Assembly: GCF_018687785.1 (NCBI RefSeq)
Contig: NZ_LTBL01000001.1
Location: 1,355,780-1,419,779 of the forward strand
Origin: Methanovulcanius yangii
GTDB lineage: Archaea > Halobacteriota > Methanomicrobia > Methanomicrobiales > Methanomicrobiaceae
Length of the DNA stretch: 64,000 nt
Direction of reading: 5' to 3'
A program made the translations under genes and the position numbers. Positions 26,516 to 34,003 of this stretch are shown here, in pieces (the stretch's first letter is position 1; the number at the start of each line of letters is the position of its first letter). Under the pieces are notes generated by a model, which was given only the letters and a program-made list of their open reading frames with translations, was not told the origin of the DNA and did not search any database.

Positions 26516-27325
26516 CTACTTCGCCCGGATAACGGTCCCCACCCTTTCGCCGGCAAGCGCCTTTGTGAGGGTGCCGGGGACATGCCCGTTGATGATGTTG
26601 ATCTTTTGGAGACTTTTCGAGTGGGGGAGGAGTTCCACCACCTTGCGTTCGAGGACCATGTCATCCATATTCAGATCAAGGAGTTCGGTTGCAGTGATAT
26701 CCGTTATCAGATTCGCATCCGGGTTGATGAATGGGTTTTCCGTATAAAGACCGTCGACATTTTTGACCATGATACAGCTCCTTGCGCCTAAAACCTCGGC
26801 AGCAAGATACGCCCCGGTATCGGTGCGGTGCTGAGGGATCATGCTGCCTTTGGAGGGTTCTTCATACAACCCGTAGGGCGGCGTGCCCGCCATCACCGGG
26901 ATCATTCCCATCTTTATGAGCATCGGGATATTCATCAGATCATCCGCCTCGATGCGCACTCCCCCATATTCTGAGAGAAGGGTTGCAACCATGATGGAAT
27001 TCTGCTTGGATATTTCTGCCGAGAGATCGGCCAAAATGCCCGTCGGCATCCCAAGGTCTACGCCGACGTCCATCACATGCCTGACCCTGACACCGCCCCC
27101 GACAACTACGAGTATCTGATGGGTCTTCGCAAGCTCCGCCACCTCCTCAAGAAGCGGCAGGACCACCTCTGAACCGAAGTCGATGGTGCCATGCCCGCCG
27201 ATCTTCACTACATTAAGATCAGGAGCAATCTTCACCTGGATCTCATATTCCGAACCATACTTCAAAGATTTCCTGACAAGGGTCTCCCCCTGAAATCTGT
27301 TGGCAAGCTCCCATCGTTTCGTCAT
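26516..27325 (-). CDS. Molybdenum storage protein-like amino acid kinase-fold protein
   Basis: The 269-residue protein has an amino acid kinase fold, with VIKIGG-type start (VVKIGGHGTIDFG) and VVVGGGVRVRH. It matches the Azotobacter Mo-storage subunits across several blocks: GTPPYGLYEEPS, IPQHRTDTGAYLAAE, VKNVDGLYTENP, and the C-terminal HVPGTLTKALAGERVGT. MoSto stores polyoxomolybdate or tungstate clusters in a nucleotide-dependent cage of alpha and beta subunits. Here only one gene is present, so a homohexamer is possible. Uridylate kinase is the usual annotation, but the length and motifs fit MoSto better. An inverted repeat resembling a ModE box precedes it, and Mo/W transport genes follow within 1-5 kb. 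Confidence 0.75.
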   Translation of the reverse strand: MTKRWELANRFQGETLVRKSLKYGSEYEIQVKIAPDLNVVKIGGHGTIDFGSEVVLPLLEEVAELAKTHQILVVVGGGVRVRHVMDVGVDLGMPTGILADLSAEISKQNSIMVATLLSEYGGVRIEADDLMNIPMLIKMGMIPVMAGTPPYGLYEEPSKGSMIPQHRTDTGAYLAAEVLGARSCIMVKNVDGLYTENPFINPDANLITDITATELLDLNMDDMVLERKVVELLPHSKSLQKINIINGHVPGTLTKALAGERVGTVIRAK

Positions 27326-27342
27326 CGTATCACTACCTAAAA

Positions 27343-27366
27343 GGTTATATCAAAAAAGATATAATT
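27343..27366. promoter_or_regulatory. ModE-box-like inverted repeat upstream of the Mo-storage gene
   Basis: GGTTATAT at 27343-27350 and ATATAATT at 27359-27366 are inverted around a short spacer; TTATATC and GATATAA pair perfectly over seven bases. The half-site layout and 24-base length recall the bacterial ModE operator (CGTTATAT ... ATAACG, from memory). It lies 18-41 bases before the ATG of the Mo-storage-like gene, where it would overlap the promoter. Confidence 0.4.
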
Positions 27367-27378
27367 AGTGGCCTAACC

Positions 27379-27394
27379 AGTTGTTATATCAACT
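27379..27394. promoter_or_regulatory. Second GTTATAT-containing inverted repeat
   Basis: AGTTG (27379-27383) and CAACT (27390-27394) flank TTATAT. The GTTATATC core is the same as in the neighbouring repeat at 27343. Two copies in 52 bases suggest a tandem operator for the storage-protein gene. Confidence 0.3.
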
Positions 27395-27599
27395 GATTAC
27401 CCCATGCCAAACCCACGGCACTCAGAAGGTCACCCGTCACAGAAGATGATGGACCGTTCAGACGGGCAAATATCCGGGTTTTGAGCCAAATCAGGTACTT
27501 TTTGTCGGCATCTTTGTCCCATCCAGTGACGGGAAACCTATAAATCTACACAGTGCCATGTGGGTTCATTGCCAAAACGGCAGCAAAGAGGTGAATGCG

Positions 27600-27815
27600 A
27601 TGAAAATTTATGCACGTGCACGACAAAAAGTCGGCGAGGGTGTCAAACAGCCCAAGTACAGGGTTGTTGCGGTGACTGGGGACAAGGACGACAAGTTCAA
27701 GGTGGAAGCGGTTCACTTCCGCAAGATCGAACTTGAGCAGATTGCCAAGGACACCGGCGGCGAGATCGTCTGGCTCGAACCGATGTCCGAAGAAGAAAAA
27801 GGGAAGATGAAGTAA
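27600..27815 (+). CDS. Small conserved protein of unknown function
   Basis: The 71-residue protein is basic at the start and acidic at the end (EEEKGK), with alternating strands KYRVVAVTGDKDDKF and a later helix KIELEQIAKDTG. AGAGGTGAATGCG provides a clear ribosome-binding site for the ATG at 27600. Similar short proteins occur in methanogens, but I cannot name a family. It precedes another small unknown gene and the oxyanion transporter, all on the plus strand. Confidence 0.6.
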   Translation: MKIYARARQKVGEGVKQPKYRVVAVTGDKDDKFKVEAVHFRKIELEQIAKDTGGEIVWLEPMSEEEKGKMK

Positions 27816-27879
27816 ATCATTTATCCCTAACATCAACCCCTCTATTTTATGGTTTTATACTCCCACGTAATATCATCCA

Positions 27880-28242
27880 ATGGCGACTCTTGATGTCCCC
27901 CGCATTTTGTACGCGGCAGCAACGATCCTCATCCAGGAGGACCGGAGGCTTTCCGTCGAATTCGGAGATGGTGAGATCAGGATAAAGTTCCCTACCACCC
28001 GCCGCCTCGCACAATATCTCAATGTTCCCCATTACTATGTCCTTCCGTATTTTTCCACGATGGAGGATGAACACCTGATCCGGCGTGAGGAACGGGTGGG
28101 CATCTCGACGACCACGGCAGGTACATCATTGTTCTTTTCGATGCTCGACGAAGGACTGAAGGCCTCCGCTGAGGAGCTCCTCGGCAACGAAACCTTTGAT
28201 GCACTCTGTAGCCGGGTTGCAGCCTGTTCGGGGAACGTATGA
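27880..28242 (+). CDS. Conserved protein with a possible winged-helix fold
   Basis: The 120-residue protein has an N-terminal helix, a short beta hairpin, and then RRLAQYLNVPHYYVLPYFSTMEDEHLIRREERVGISTTTAG. That reads like a helix-turn-helix with a wing. It could be a small DNA-binding regulator, but no family is recognised. A GGTTTTATAC box about 25 bases before the ATG and the lack of a Shine-Dalgarno sequence suggest a leaderless transcript. It lies 112 bases before the MOT1-type transporter and might regulate it; that is inference from position only. Confidence 0.55.
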   Translation: MATLDVPRILYAAATILIQEDRRLSVEFGDGEIRIKFPTTRRLAQYLNVPHYYVLPYFSTMEDEHLIRREERVGISTTTAGTSLFFSMLDEGLKASAEELLGNETFDALCSRVAACSGNV

Positions 28243-28354
28243 ACAGCGCCCATAGGCGTGACATAAACGAACGATCGCCATCCAACCGCACAAAACCATA
28301 ATCCGGACCTGATACACGGATGGAGGATAATCCTGCCATCCAGCGGAGAAAGAA

Positions 28355-29482
28355 ATGCAGCACGACACTGAAGCACCACCCCTCCGGTTCGATTTCGGGG
28401 AACTTGCAGGATCAGTGGGGGATTTCGGCACCATCTTTCCGATCGTCCTCGGTGTCGCACTGGTGACCGATCTCAATCTCAGTACAATGCTTTTCTTCTT
28501 CGGGCTCTGGTTCATCATCGCCGGATTCTACTATCGTCTTCCCATTCCGATTGAACCGATGAAGGCCATCGGGGCGATTGTGATTGCAGGGTCCCTCACC
28601 TCCGCCGAGGTGGCGGCATCCGGGCTCATCATCGGCATATTCTTCCTCGCGGCGGGTCTCCTGAAGGGGATGGGCTGGCTGCGGAGGTACATCCCGCAAA
28701 GCGTGATTCGCGGCGTCCAGGGGGGACTGGCACTCATTCTCCTCCGAACGGCAGTGGGGTACGGCACGGATGATATCCTCCCCTTTGTTCTTGCCGTGGC
28801 GATTATCATCGGATTCTTCCTGCTCGCGCGAAAGACCCGTATCCCCGATATCTCGGCACTCCTCGTCATCGCCCTCGGATTTGCGGGCGGCATATATCTC
28901 TCGGGGATACCGGAATTTGCTGCCCCGGCCCTTCCCGTATTCTCCCTCCCGCCGCTCTCCCTGTATCCATCGGTCACCTGGGATCTGGTTCTCCCCCAGA
29001 TCCCCCTCACTATCACGAATGCCATCCTTGCCACTTCCCTTCTGACGATGGACCTGTATAAGCGGGATGTTGAACCGGACAAGTTGTCAGTGACCATCGG
29101 CCTGATGAACCTCGTCTCAGTACCGTTCGGCGGCATGCCGATGTGCCACGGAGCAGGAGGACTTGCCGCCCAGTATCGGTTCGGCGCCCGTACGGGAGGT
29201 GCAAACGTGTATGCAGGGGTTCTCCTCTTCGCCCTCGCCCTGCTCTTTGCGTCCTCGGATATGCTTGCCCTCTTCCCCACGGGGATATTCGGAGCACTGC
29301 TCGTCTTTGTGGCAATCGAACTCGGCCGCCACAGCCTGAAGACCGAGTCCTGGCTGGTCTCGGGCATCATGGTCATTCTGGCGTTTTTCGCAGGTATGGC
29401 AGTCGCATTCGTCGTCGGTCTCATTCTCGCATATATTCTGCAATGGCACACGAAACGAACGACCGAAGATACCGCAAAATAA
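28355..29482 (+). CDS. MOT1-type molybdate/sulfate transporter
   Basis: The 375-residue protein has about 10-11 helices. It opens with FGELAGSVGDFGTIFPI (about residues 14-30), the hallmark of the MOT1 family of high-affinity molybdate (and possibly sulfate) transporters. Other blocks are PIEPMKAIGAI and FGGMPMCHGAGGLAAQYRFG. It probably imports molybdate or tungstate with a coupling ion. It lies between the Mo-storage-like gene and the convergent wtpABC operon, which supports an oxyanion role. AGAAAGAA precedes the ATG, a weak ribosome-binding region. Confidence 0.85.
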   Translation: MQHDTEAPPLRFDFGELAGSVGDFGTIFPIVLGVALVTDLNLSTMLFFFGLWFIIAGFYYRLPIPIEPMKAIGAIVIAGSLTSAEVAASGLIIGIFFLAAGLLKGMGWLRRYIPQSVIRGVQGGLALILLRTAVGYGTDDILPFVLAVAIIIGFFLLARKTRIPDISALLVIALGFAGGIYLSGIPEFAAPALPVFSLPPLSLYPSVTWDLVLPQIPLTITNAILATSLLTMDLYKRDVEPDKLSVTIGLMNLVSVPFGGMPMCHGAGGLAAQYRFGARTGGANVYAGVLLFALALLFASSDMLALFPTGIFGALLVFVAIELGRHSLKTESWLVSGIMVILAFFAGMAVAFVVGLILAYILQWHTKRTTEDTAK

Positions 29483-29509
29483 AAAAAATCGGGAAGTCCT
29501 GATCCTGCG

Positions 29510-30598
29510 TCAGGATTGACTTCCGTCTGCATTCAGAAGGGGCGCCGCCACCACCGCATCCGCCGGGCACCACAGGGAAATCTGCATTCCTTCCTTCAGG
29601 TCGTGCCGGATCACCTTGCTCCGGTGAACATCGGCAATGACAGGGAAAAATGGGGTTTCAAGCGTCATTCGCACCATTGCACCGTCGGAGAGCATGGAGA
29701 TGATCCTCCCGCTGATGATATTCTCTTCCCGACCGGGGGGAGGAACAGGTGAGATGCGCACCTCATGGGCCCGGATGCATGCGGCCACCGCATCACCCTC
29801 ATGAAATCCACGATCCGGAGCCCGCAGGAGACATTCTCCGCTTCGTATTGTCACGTACCCTTCTGCGACGCTCTCCACCGAGCCGTCGAAGATATTCTCC
29901 ATTCCGACAAACCTGGCGACCTCACGTATGGGAGGGGCGGAGAAGATCTCCTCCCTTGTCCCTTCGGCTACCAGGTGCCCGTCGATGATGACCGCGACCC
30001 GCGTTGCGAGACGGAGGGCCTCTTCCCTCGAATGGCTTACATGCACGACGGTAAGGCCATACTCCTCACGGATGCGGGCGAGTTCGATAATGAAGAAGTC
30101 ACGGGTGAGGGGGTCCAGCGCTGCGAGAGGCTCATCGAGGAGGAGGACATCCGGTTCCACCACAAGCGCCCTGGCAAGCGCCACCCGCTGCTGCTCGCCC
30201 CCGCTCATTGTCCGGGGGAGGCGATGGGCAAGGGCGGTGATGCCGAACCGTTCCATAATCTCACAGACGCGTTCCTTCGACTTTTCCGGGGGCACCTGCT
30301 GCATCTTCAGGCCGAATGAAATATTCTCCTCCACCGTCATGTGAGGGAAGAGGGAATAGTCCTGGTACATCAGCGAGATCCTTCGCTCCTCGGGAGGAGT
30401 GTTTCTGACATCATTGTGCCGAAGAAGAATCCGCCCATCATCGGGTTTGTGCAGTCCCGCAATCGCCTCCAGAAGAACGGTCTTACCCGCTCCCGACGGA
30501 CCGATGATGAAGAAATATTCGCCTCTGTGGATATGCAGAGAGACATCCTGCAGGGAGAATTCGCCCAGCTTGAGTGACACACCATCAAATTCTATCAT
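29510..30598 (-). CDS. wtpC: Tungstate/molybdate ABC transporter ATP-binding protein
   Basis: The 362-residue ATPase has the Walker A GPSGAGKT (about residue 34), signature MSGGEQQRV (about 134), Walker B VLLLDEPLAALD and switch His in VVHVSHSRE. A C-terminal MOP/TOBE-type domain (about residues 235-350) fits the molybdate/tungstate subgroup, where it can bind oxyanion to regulate transport. Start overlaps the permease gene by 14 bases. It energises the transporter formed with WtpB and WtpA. Confidence 0.88.
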   Translation of the reverse strand: MIEFDGVSLKLGEFSLQDVSLHIHRGEYFFIIGPSGAGKTVLLEAIAGLHKPDDGRILLRHNDVRNTPPEERRISLMYQDYSLFPHMTVEENISFGLKMQQVPPEKSKERVCEIMERFGITALAHRLPRTMSGGEQQRVALARALVVEPDVLLLDEPLAALDPLTRDFFIIELARIREEYGLTVVHVSHSREEALRLATRVAVIIDGHLVAEGTREEIFSAPPIREVARFVGMENIFDGSVESVAEGYVTIRSGECLLRAPDRGFHEGDAVAACIRAHEVRISPVPPPGREENIISGRIISMLSDGAMVRMTLETPFFPVIADVHRSKVIRHDLKEGMQISLWCPADAVVAAPLLNADGSQS

Positions 30599-31436
30599 CG
30601 TATTTCCCCATGAACCGCGTCAGGAACCTGAGCACGGCAAAGACCGCAAGACAGACGATGAGAAACACGAATGCGACGCTCCGCGACTCCTTGATGCCGT
30701 GGGTAGTGAAGGTATAGTAGATCACCGTCGAGATCACCATCGGATAATATGCAATCATGATGATCGCCGCAAACTCGCCGATGGCACGCCCCCATGCCAG
30801 AATGGCACCCGAATAGATATGCCGAACCGATAGCGGCAGTACAACCCTGGCAAACGCCTGAAAACGGCTTGCGCCAAGCGTACGCGCTACATTTTCGATA
30901 TGGAGCGGCACATTCTCAAAGCCCTCACGAACGCTGTTGATCAGATATGGCGATGAGACAAAGACCATCGCAACGACAATGCCCGGATAGGCGTCCTCAA
31001 AAAATATCCCTGCAGAAGCAAGGGGTGCACCAATAATCCCCCGCTCCATGAAGAGGAGGTAGACCATGATACCTGCGATCGTGTGCGGGAGCATCAGCGG
31101 GAGATCCACAAGACTCTCCACGATCCCCTTGCCGCGGAAATTCATCCGTGCGAGGATGTAGGCGAGGGGGATGCCGAAGACGAGCAGGATGAGGACCGCA
31201 TTGAGGCCGGCCCCCATGGTCAGGAGAATCGAATCCACCACCCGTTCCTGGGCCGCGACCTGCAGAAGATGCGAAATGTCACCGAATTCAGGGACGGCAA
31301 GGGAGAGAATAGCCAGCAGTGTGATGACGACGATCAGCGAACCGGTCAGGGCGAAGGAGATCAGGCATGCATCGGGCAGGCGATGTGATGAACGGAATGA
31401 CGGCCACCACGACTGATCTCCCTTCATCATCTGCAC
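30585..31436 (-). CDS. wtpB: Tungstate/molybdate ABC transporter permease
   Basis: The 283-residue protein has six helices and the EAA-like cytoplasmic loop ENVARTLGASRFQAFARVVLP, followed by GRAIGEFAAI, both typical of ModB/WtpB permeases. It forms the membrane channel of the oxyanion importer. It lies between wtpA (15 bases upstream) and wtpC (overlapping). Length is slightly above the usual 230-250, from an N-terminal extension of about 25 residues; a later start is possible. Confidence 0.87.
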   Translation of the reverse strand: MQMMKGDQSWWPSFRSSHRLPDACLISFALTGSLIVVITLLAILSLAVPEFGDISHLLQVAAQERVVDSILLTMGAGLNAVLILLVFGIPLAYILARMNFRGKGIVESLVDLPLMLPHTIAGIMVYLLFMERGIIGAPLASAGIFFEDAYPGIVVAMVFVSSPYLINSVREGFENVPLHIENVARTLGASRFQAFARVVLPLSVRHIYSGAILAWGRAIGEFAAIIMIAYYPMVISTVIYYTFTTHGIKESRSVAFVFLIVCLAVFAVLRFLTRFMGKYDDRI

Positions 31437-31451
31437 CGTTTAAAAATAAGA

Positions 31452-32528
31452 TTAGAGAAGTTCCACATACGGGAGAAGACCCTCGGGAACGTCACCATAT
31501 CCACCTGCGGGGATGATCGGCGGCTGTCCCTGGGATGCCATAATGTCATTGCCGGTTTCGGTAATAAGCATCTCGATGAACTTTTCTCCGTAATCAGGAT
31601 TCTCAGCGTTCAGGGGCACGGTTGCGCCATAGACGATGGGCTTGCCCACATTGACTCCGCTGGTGCATTCGATCTGCACCTGGGCATAGGTATCTGCCTG
31701 CTGAGCAGACGACAGGTCGATTTCTACCGGCAGTTCGATGAACTTCAGGTCGTTCTGCACGGCGACACTGCGGTACTCCCATGCATAGTCAAGGCCGCCG
31801 GACTCGAGCATCTGGACGAGTTCAACGGACTTCGGGCGGATCTGAAGGGTTCCGTCCGGCTGGGGATCGGTTGCGTCGATGGTCCAGACGCCGTCAGCCT
31901 CGCTCGCGGTAATGGCACTATTGGCACCGACGGTGTTGTCGAAGATGGTATCATCGTTGTAGTAGAACTCCGCAAGCTGGATCACCATCGGCGTGCGGTA
32001 GCCGCACGGGTCGAGGTTGGGGTCTGAGAAGGCCCACTTGACATCATCCTTCTGGAGAATCTCATACCAGTTGTCCGCACTTACTTCATCGGCATACAGG
32101 CTGTCATCCGTGTAGCAGAGGACCATTGCGTTGTTCGCAAAGGTGGCATACCAGTCGGCATCGTCCGGGACCATGAGACAGGGAATGAGTGAGTAGTCTG
32201 CCGAGGCAAGGACGTCGGCATCCTTGTCGAGTTCGGTAATATCCTTGACAATCTTGGTACTGCCACCCGCATAGAGCAGGACGTCAGCTTCAGGATACTT
32301 CGATTCGAATGCCTGTTCCATCTGTTCGAACGGGCTGGTCAGGCTTCCGGCATGGAAGACCTTCACCTGCACCTGTTCCGCAGGTGCTGCAGTTGTTTCG
32401 GCAGGTGCCGCTGTCGGTGTGGTTTCGGCAGTGGGTGTTGCCCCGCTGTCCGTTGAGGTACAGCCGCACAGGAAGACGGCTGCCAAAAGAACGGCACCAA
32501 CAAGAACCAATGAAATCTTTTGACTCAT
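31452..32528 (-). CDS. wtpA: Tungstate/molybdate ABC transporter substrate-binding lipoprotein
   Basis: The 358-residue protein has a signal peptide ending in a lipobox (AAVFLCGCTS, lipidated Cys near residue 23). A Thr/Pro/Ala-rich linker of about 30 residues follows, then the WtpA-type binding domain starting VFHAGSLTSPFEQM. The oxyanion-binding segments FHAGSLT, and the later SDPNLDPCGYR with its Asp, match the archaeal WtpA/ModA group, which co-ordinates molybdate or tungstate octahedrally. The linker tethers the domain to the outer membrane face. It heads the wtpABC operon, and its promoter shares a gap with hisD. Confidence 0.9.
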   Translation of the reverse strand: MSQKISLVLVGAVLLAAVFLCGCTSTDSGATPTAETTPTAAPAETTAAPAEQVQVKVFHAGSLTSPFEQMEQAFESKYPEADVLLYAGGSTKIVKDITELDKDADVLASADYSLIPCLMVPDDADWYATFANNAMVLCYTDDSLYADEVSADNWYEILQKDDVKWAFSDPNLDPCGYRTPMVIQLAEFYYNDDTIFDNTVGANSAITASEADGVWTIDATDPQPDGTLQIRPKSVELVQMLESGGLDYAWEYRSVAVQNDLKFIELPVEIDLSSAQQADTYAQVQIECTSGVNVGKPIVYGATVPLNAENPDYGEKFIEMLITETGNDIMASQGQPPIIPAGGYGDVPEGLLPYVELL

Positions 32529-32588
32529 ATGGGTAATTAAAACGCAGACACATTTATGTCTTTTTTATTCGGAGGCAGTTAACCAGGT

Positions 32589-32602
32589 ATAATATATATT
32601 AT
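32589..32602. promoter_or_regulatory. 14-base AT palindrome, shared promoter or operator between wtpA and hisD
   Basis: ATAATATATATTAT is a perfect palindrome located 61 bases before wtpA and 105-118 bases before hisD. It can act as a TATA box in either direction, or as an operator for an oxyanion regulator. It is the most AT-rich stretch in the divergent gap. Confidence 0.45.
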
Positions 32603-32683
32603 TTACACCCGTCAGATACTGCCCGGTTTCCCTCGTCTTCCATGATATCACGCACTTTTCCCCGGGACGAAAGCATCATACCT

Positions 32684-32712
32684 CCACATAGCACACGCTT
32701 GTGCATATGTGG
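32684..32712 (+). promoter_or_regulatory. Stem-loop covering the hisD start codon
   Basis: CCACATAGCACA (32684-32695) pairs with TGTGC plus TATGTGG (32700-32712) to form a 12-pair stem with a single bulged A at 32705 and a CGCT loop. The proposed hisD ATG at 32707 lies in the 3' arm. In RNA it could hide the start codon; in DNA it could be an operator. Confidence 0.45.
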
Positions 32713-33960
32713 AAACCTCTGGACGTGGAGACCTGGGTCGCCGGCCGGCGCGGCGATATCGAACAGGTCAGGGGACCTGTCAGCGAGATCATCGAGAACA
32801 TACGCACCCGCGGCGACGAAGCACTCAGGGAATATACAAAGAAATTCGACGGCATCGACATCGAGGACTTCCGGGTCAGTGAGGAGGAAATCGAGGCGGC
32901 TTACGATACTACGGACCCGTCGCTTACCGAATGCCTCATCGAGGCAGAGGCCCGCATCACCCAGTTCCATGAACTCCAGAAACGCGATGACCTGCGTCTC
33001 AGGGAGATCGAACCGGGCATCACCCTCGGCATGAAGGCAACCCCTCTCGACCGGGTTGGCATCTATGTGCCGGGCGGACGGGCCTCATACCCCTCGACGG
33101 CCCTCATGGCGGCGGTACCCGCACGGGTGGCGGGAGTGCCGGAGATCTGCTGTTGTACCCCGCCGCCGGTCCACCCCCTCACCCTCCTTGCTCTCGACAT
33201 CGCCGGGGTCAGGGAGATCTACCGGGTCGGCGGGGCACAGGCTATCGCCGCCCTCGCACTGGGCACGGAGAGCATACGGCAGGTCCAGAAGATCGCAGGC
33301 CCCGGCAACATCTACGTCACCGCGGCAAAGATGATGCTGCGCGAATACGCAGAGATCGACTTTCCTGCGGGGCCGTCGGAGATCGGCATCATCGCCGACT
33401 CCTCGGCAAACCCCGCCTACATCGCAGCAGACATCCTTGCGCAGGCAGAACACGACCCCCATGCAGGGTGTGTCCTCATCACCACCGACCCTGCCATTGC
33501 CGAAGCGACGGGGAGAGAGATTGTCCGTCAGATGGAGCAACTTCCCCGCCAGGAGATCATTCGAAGCGCTCTTGGCAACTCAGGGTTCGTCCTCGCTGCA
33601 GATATCGACGAGGCAATCGTCCATTCCAATACCATCGCCCCGGAACACCTTTCCATCCAGGTCACAGATACCCTGCCGGTCCTGCAGAAGGTGCGCCATG
33701 CAGGCTCCATCTTTGCCGGACCGTACACCCCCGTCGCCTGCGGGGATTACGCCTCCGGCACCAACCACGTCCTCCCGACCGCAGGCTATGCCCGAATGTA
33801 TTCCGGCCTGACGGTGGACCACTTTTCCAAGACCTCCACCATCCAGATCCTCGAACCCCGTGGACTGGAGGCCATCGGCGACATCGTGGAACGCCTTGCA
33901 ACGGAAGAAGGGCTCAGCGCCCACGCAGCATCCGTGCGGGTCAGGAGAACCAACCTCTGA
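32707..33960 (+). CDS. hisD: Histidinol dehydrogenase
   Basis: The 417-residue protein is a full-length HisD: GIYVPGGRASYPST, VGGAQAIAALALGTESI, FPAGPSEIGIIAD, and the zinc/catalytic segment around APEHLSIQV (Glu and His) are all present. It catalyses the last two steps of histidine synthesis, histidinol to histidine, with NAD+. The ATG at 32707 is chosen over the GTG at 32701 because it gives the usual start. No Shine-Dalgarno sequence is visible, and a strong stem-loop covers the start. Other histidine genes are not linked here except hisC at 40.6 kb. Confidence 0.93.
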   Translation: MWKPLDVETWVAGRRGDIEQVRGPVSEIIENIRTRGDEALREYTKKFDGIDIEDFRVSEEEIEAAYDTTDPSLTECLIEAEARITQFHELQKRDDLRLREIEPGITLGMKATPLDRVGIYVPGGRASYPSTALMAAVPARVAGVPEICCCTPPPVHPLTLLALDIAGVREIYRVGGAQAIAALALGTESIRQVQKIAGPGNIYVTAAKMMLREYAEIDFPAGPSEIGIIADSSANPAYIAADILAQAEHDPHAGCVLITTDPAIAEATGREIVRQMEQLPRQEIIRSALGNSGFVLAADIDEAIVHSNTIAPEHLSIQVTDTLPVLQKVRHAGSIFAGPYTPVACGDYASGTNHVLPTAGYARMYSGLTVDHFSKTSTIQILEPRGLEAIGDIVERLATEEGLSAHAASVRVRRTNL

Positions 33961-33987
33961 ATCGTCCCCTTCGGGCCGTGCACCCAC

Positions 33988-34003
33988 TTTTTTTAAAAAA
34001 AAA
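33988..34003. terminator. Bidirectional T/A-run terminator
   Basis: Seven T (33988-33994) followed by nine A (33995-34003) separate the convergent hisD and HD/OB genes. Each strand reads a T-run right after its gene, so it can end transcription both ways. Confidence 0.6.

Noticed and set aside
26516-27325. Uridylate kinase annotation
   Set aside because: Length (269 against about 230) and block-by-block match with Mo-storage subunits at the C-terminus make MoSto-like more likely than UMP kinase.
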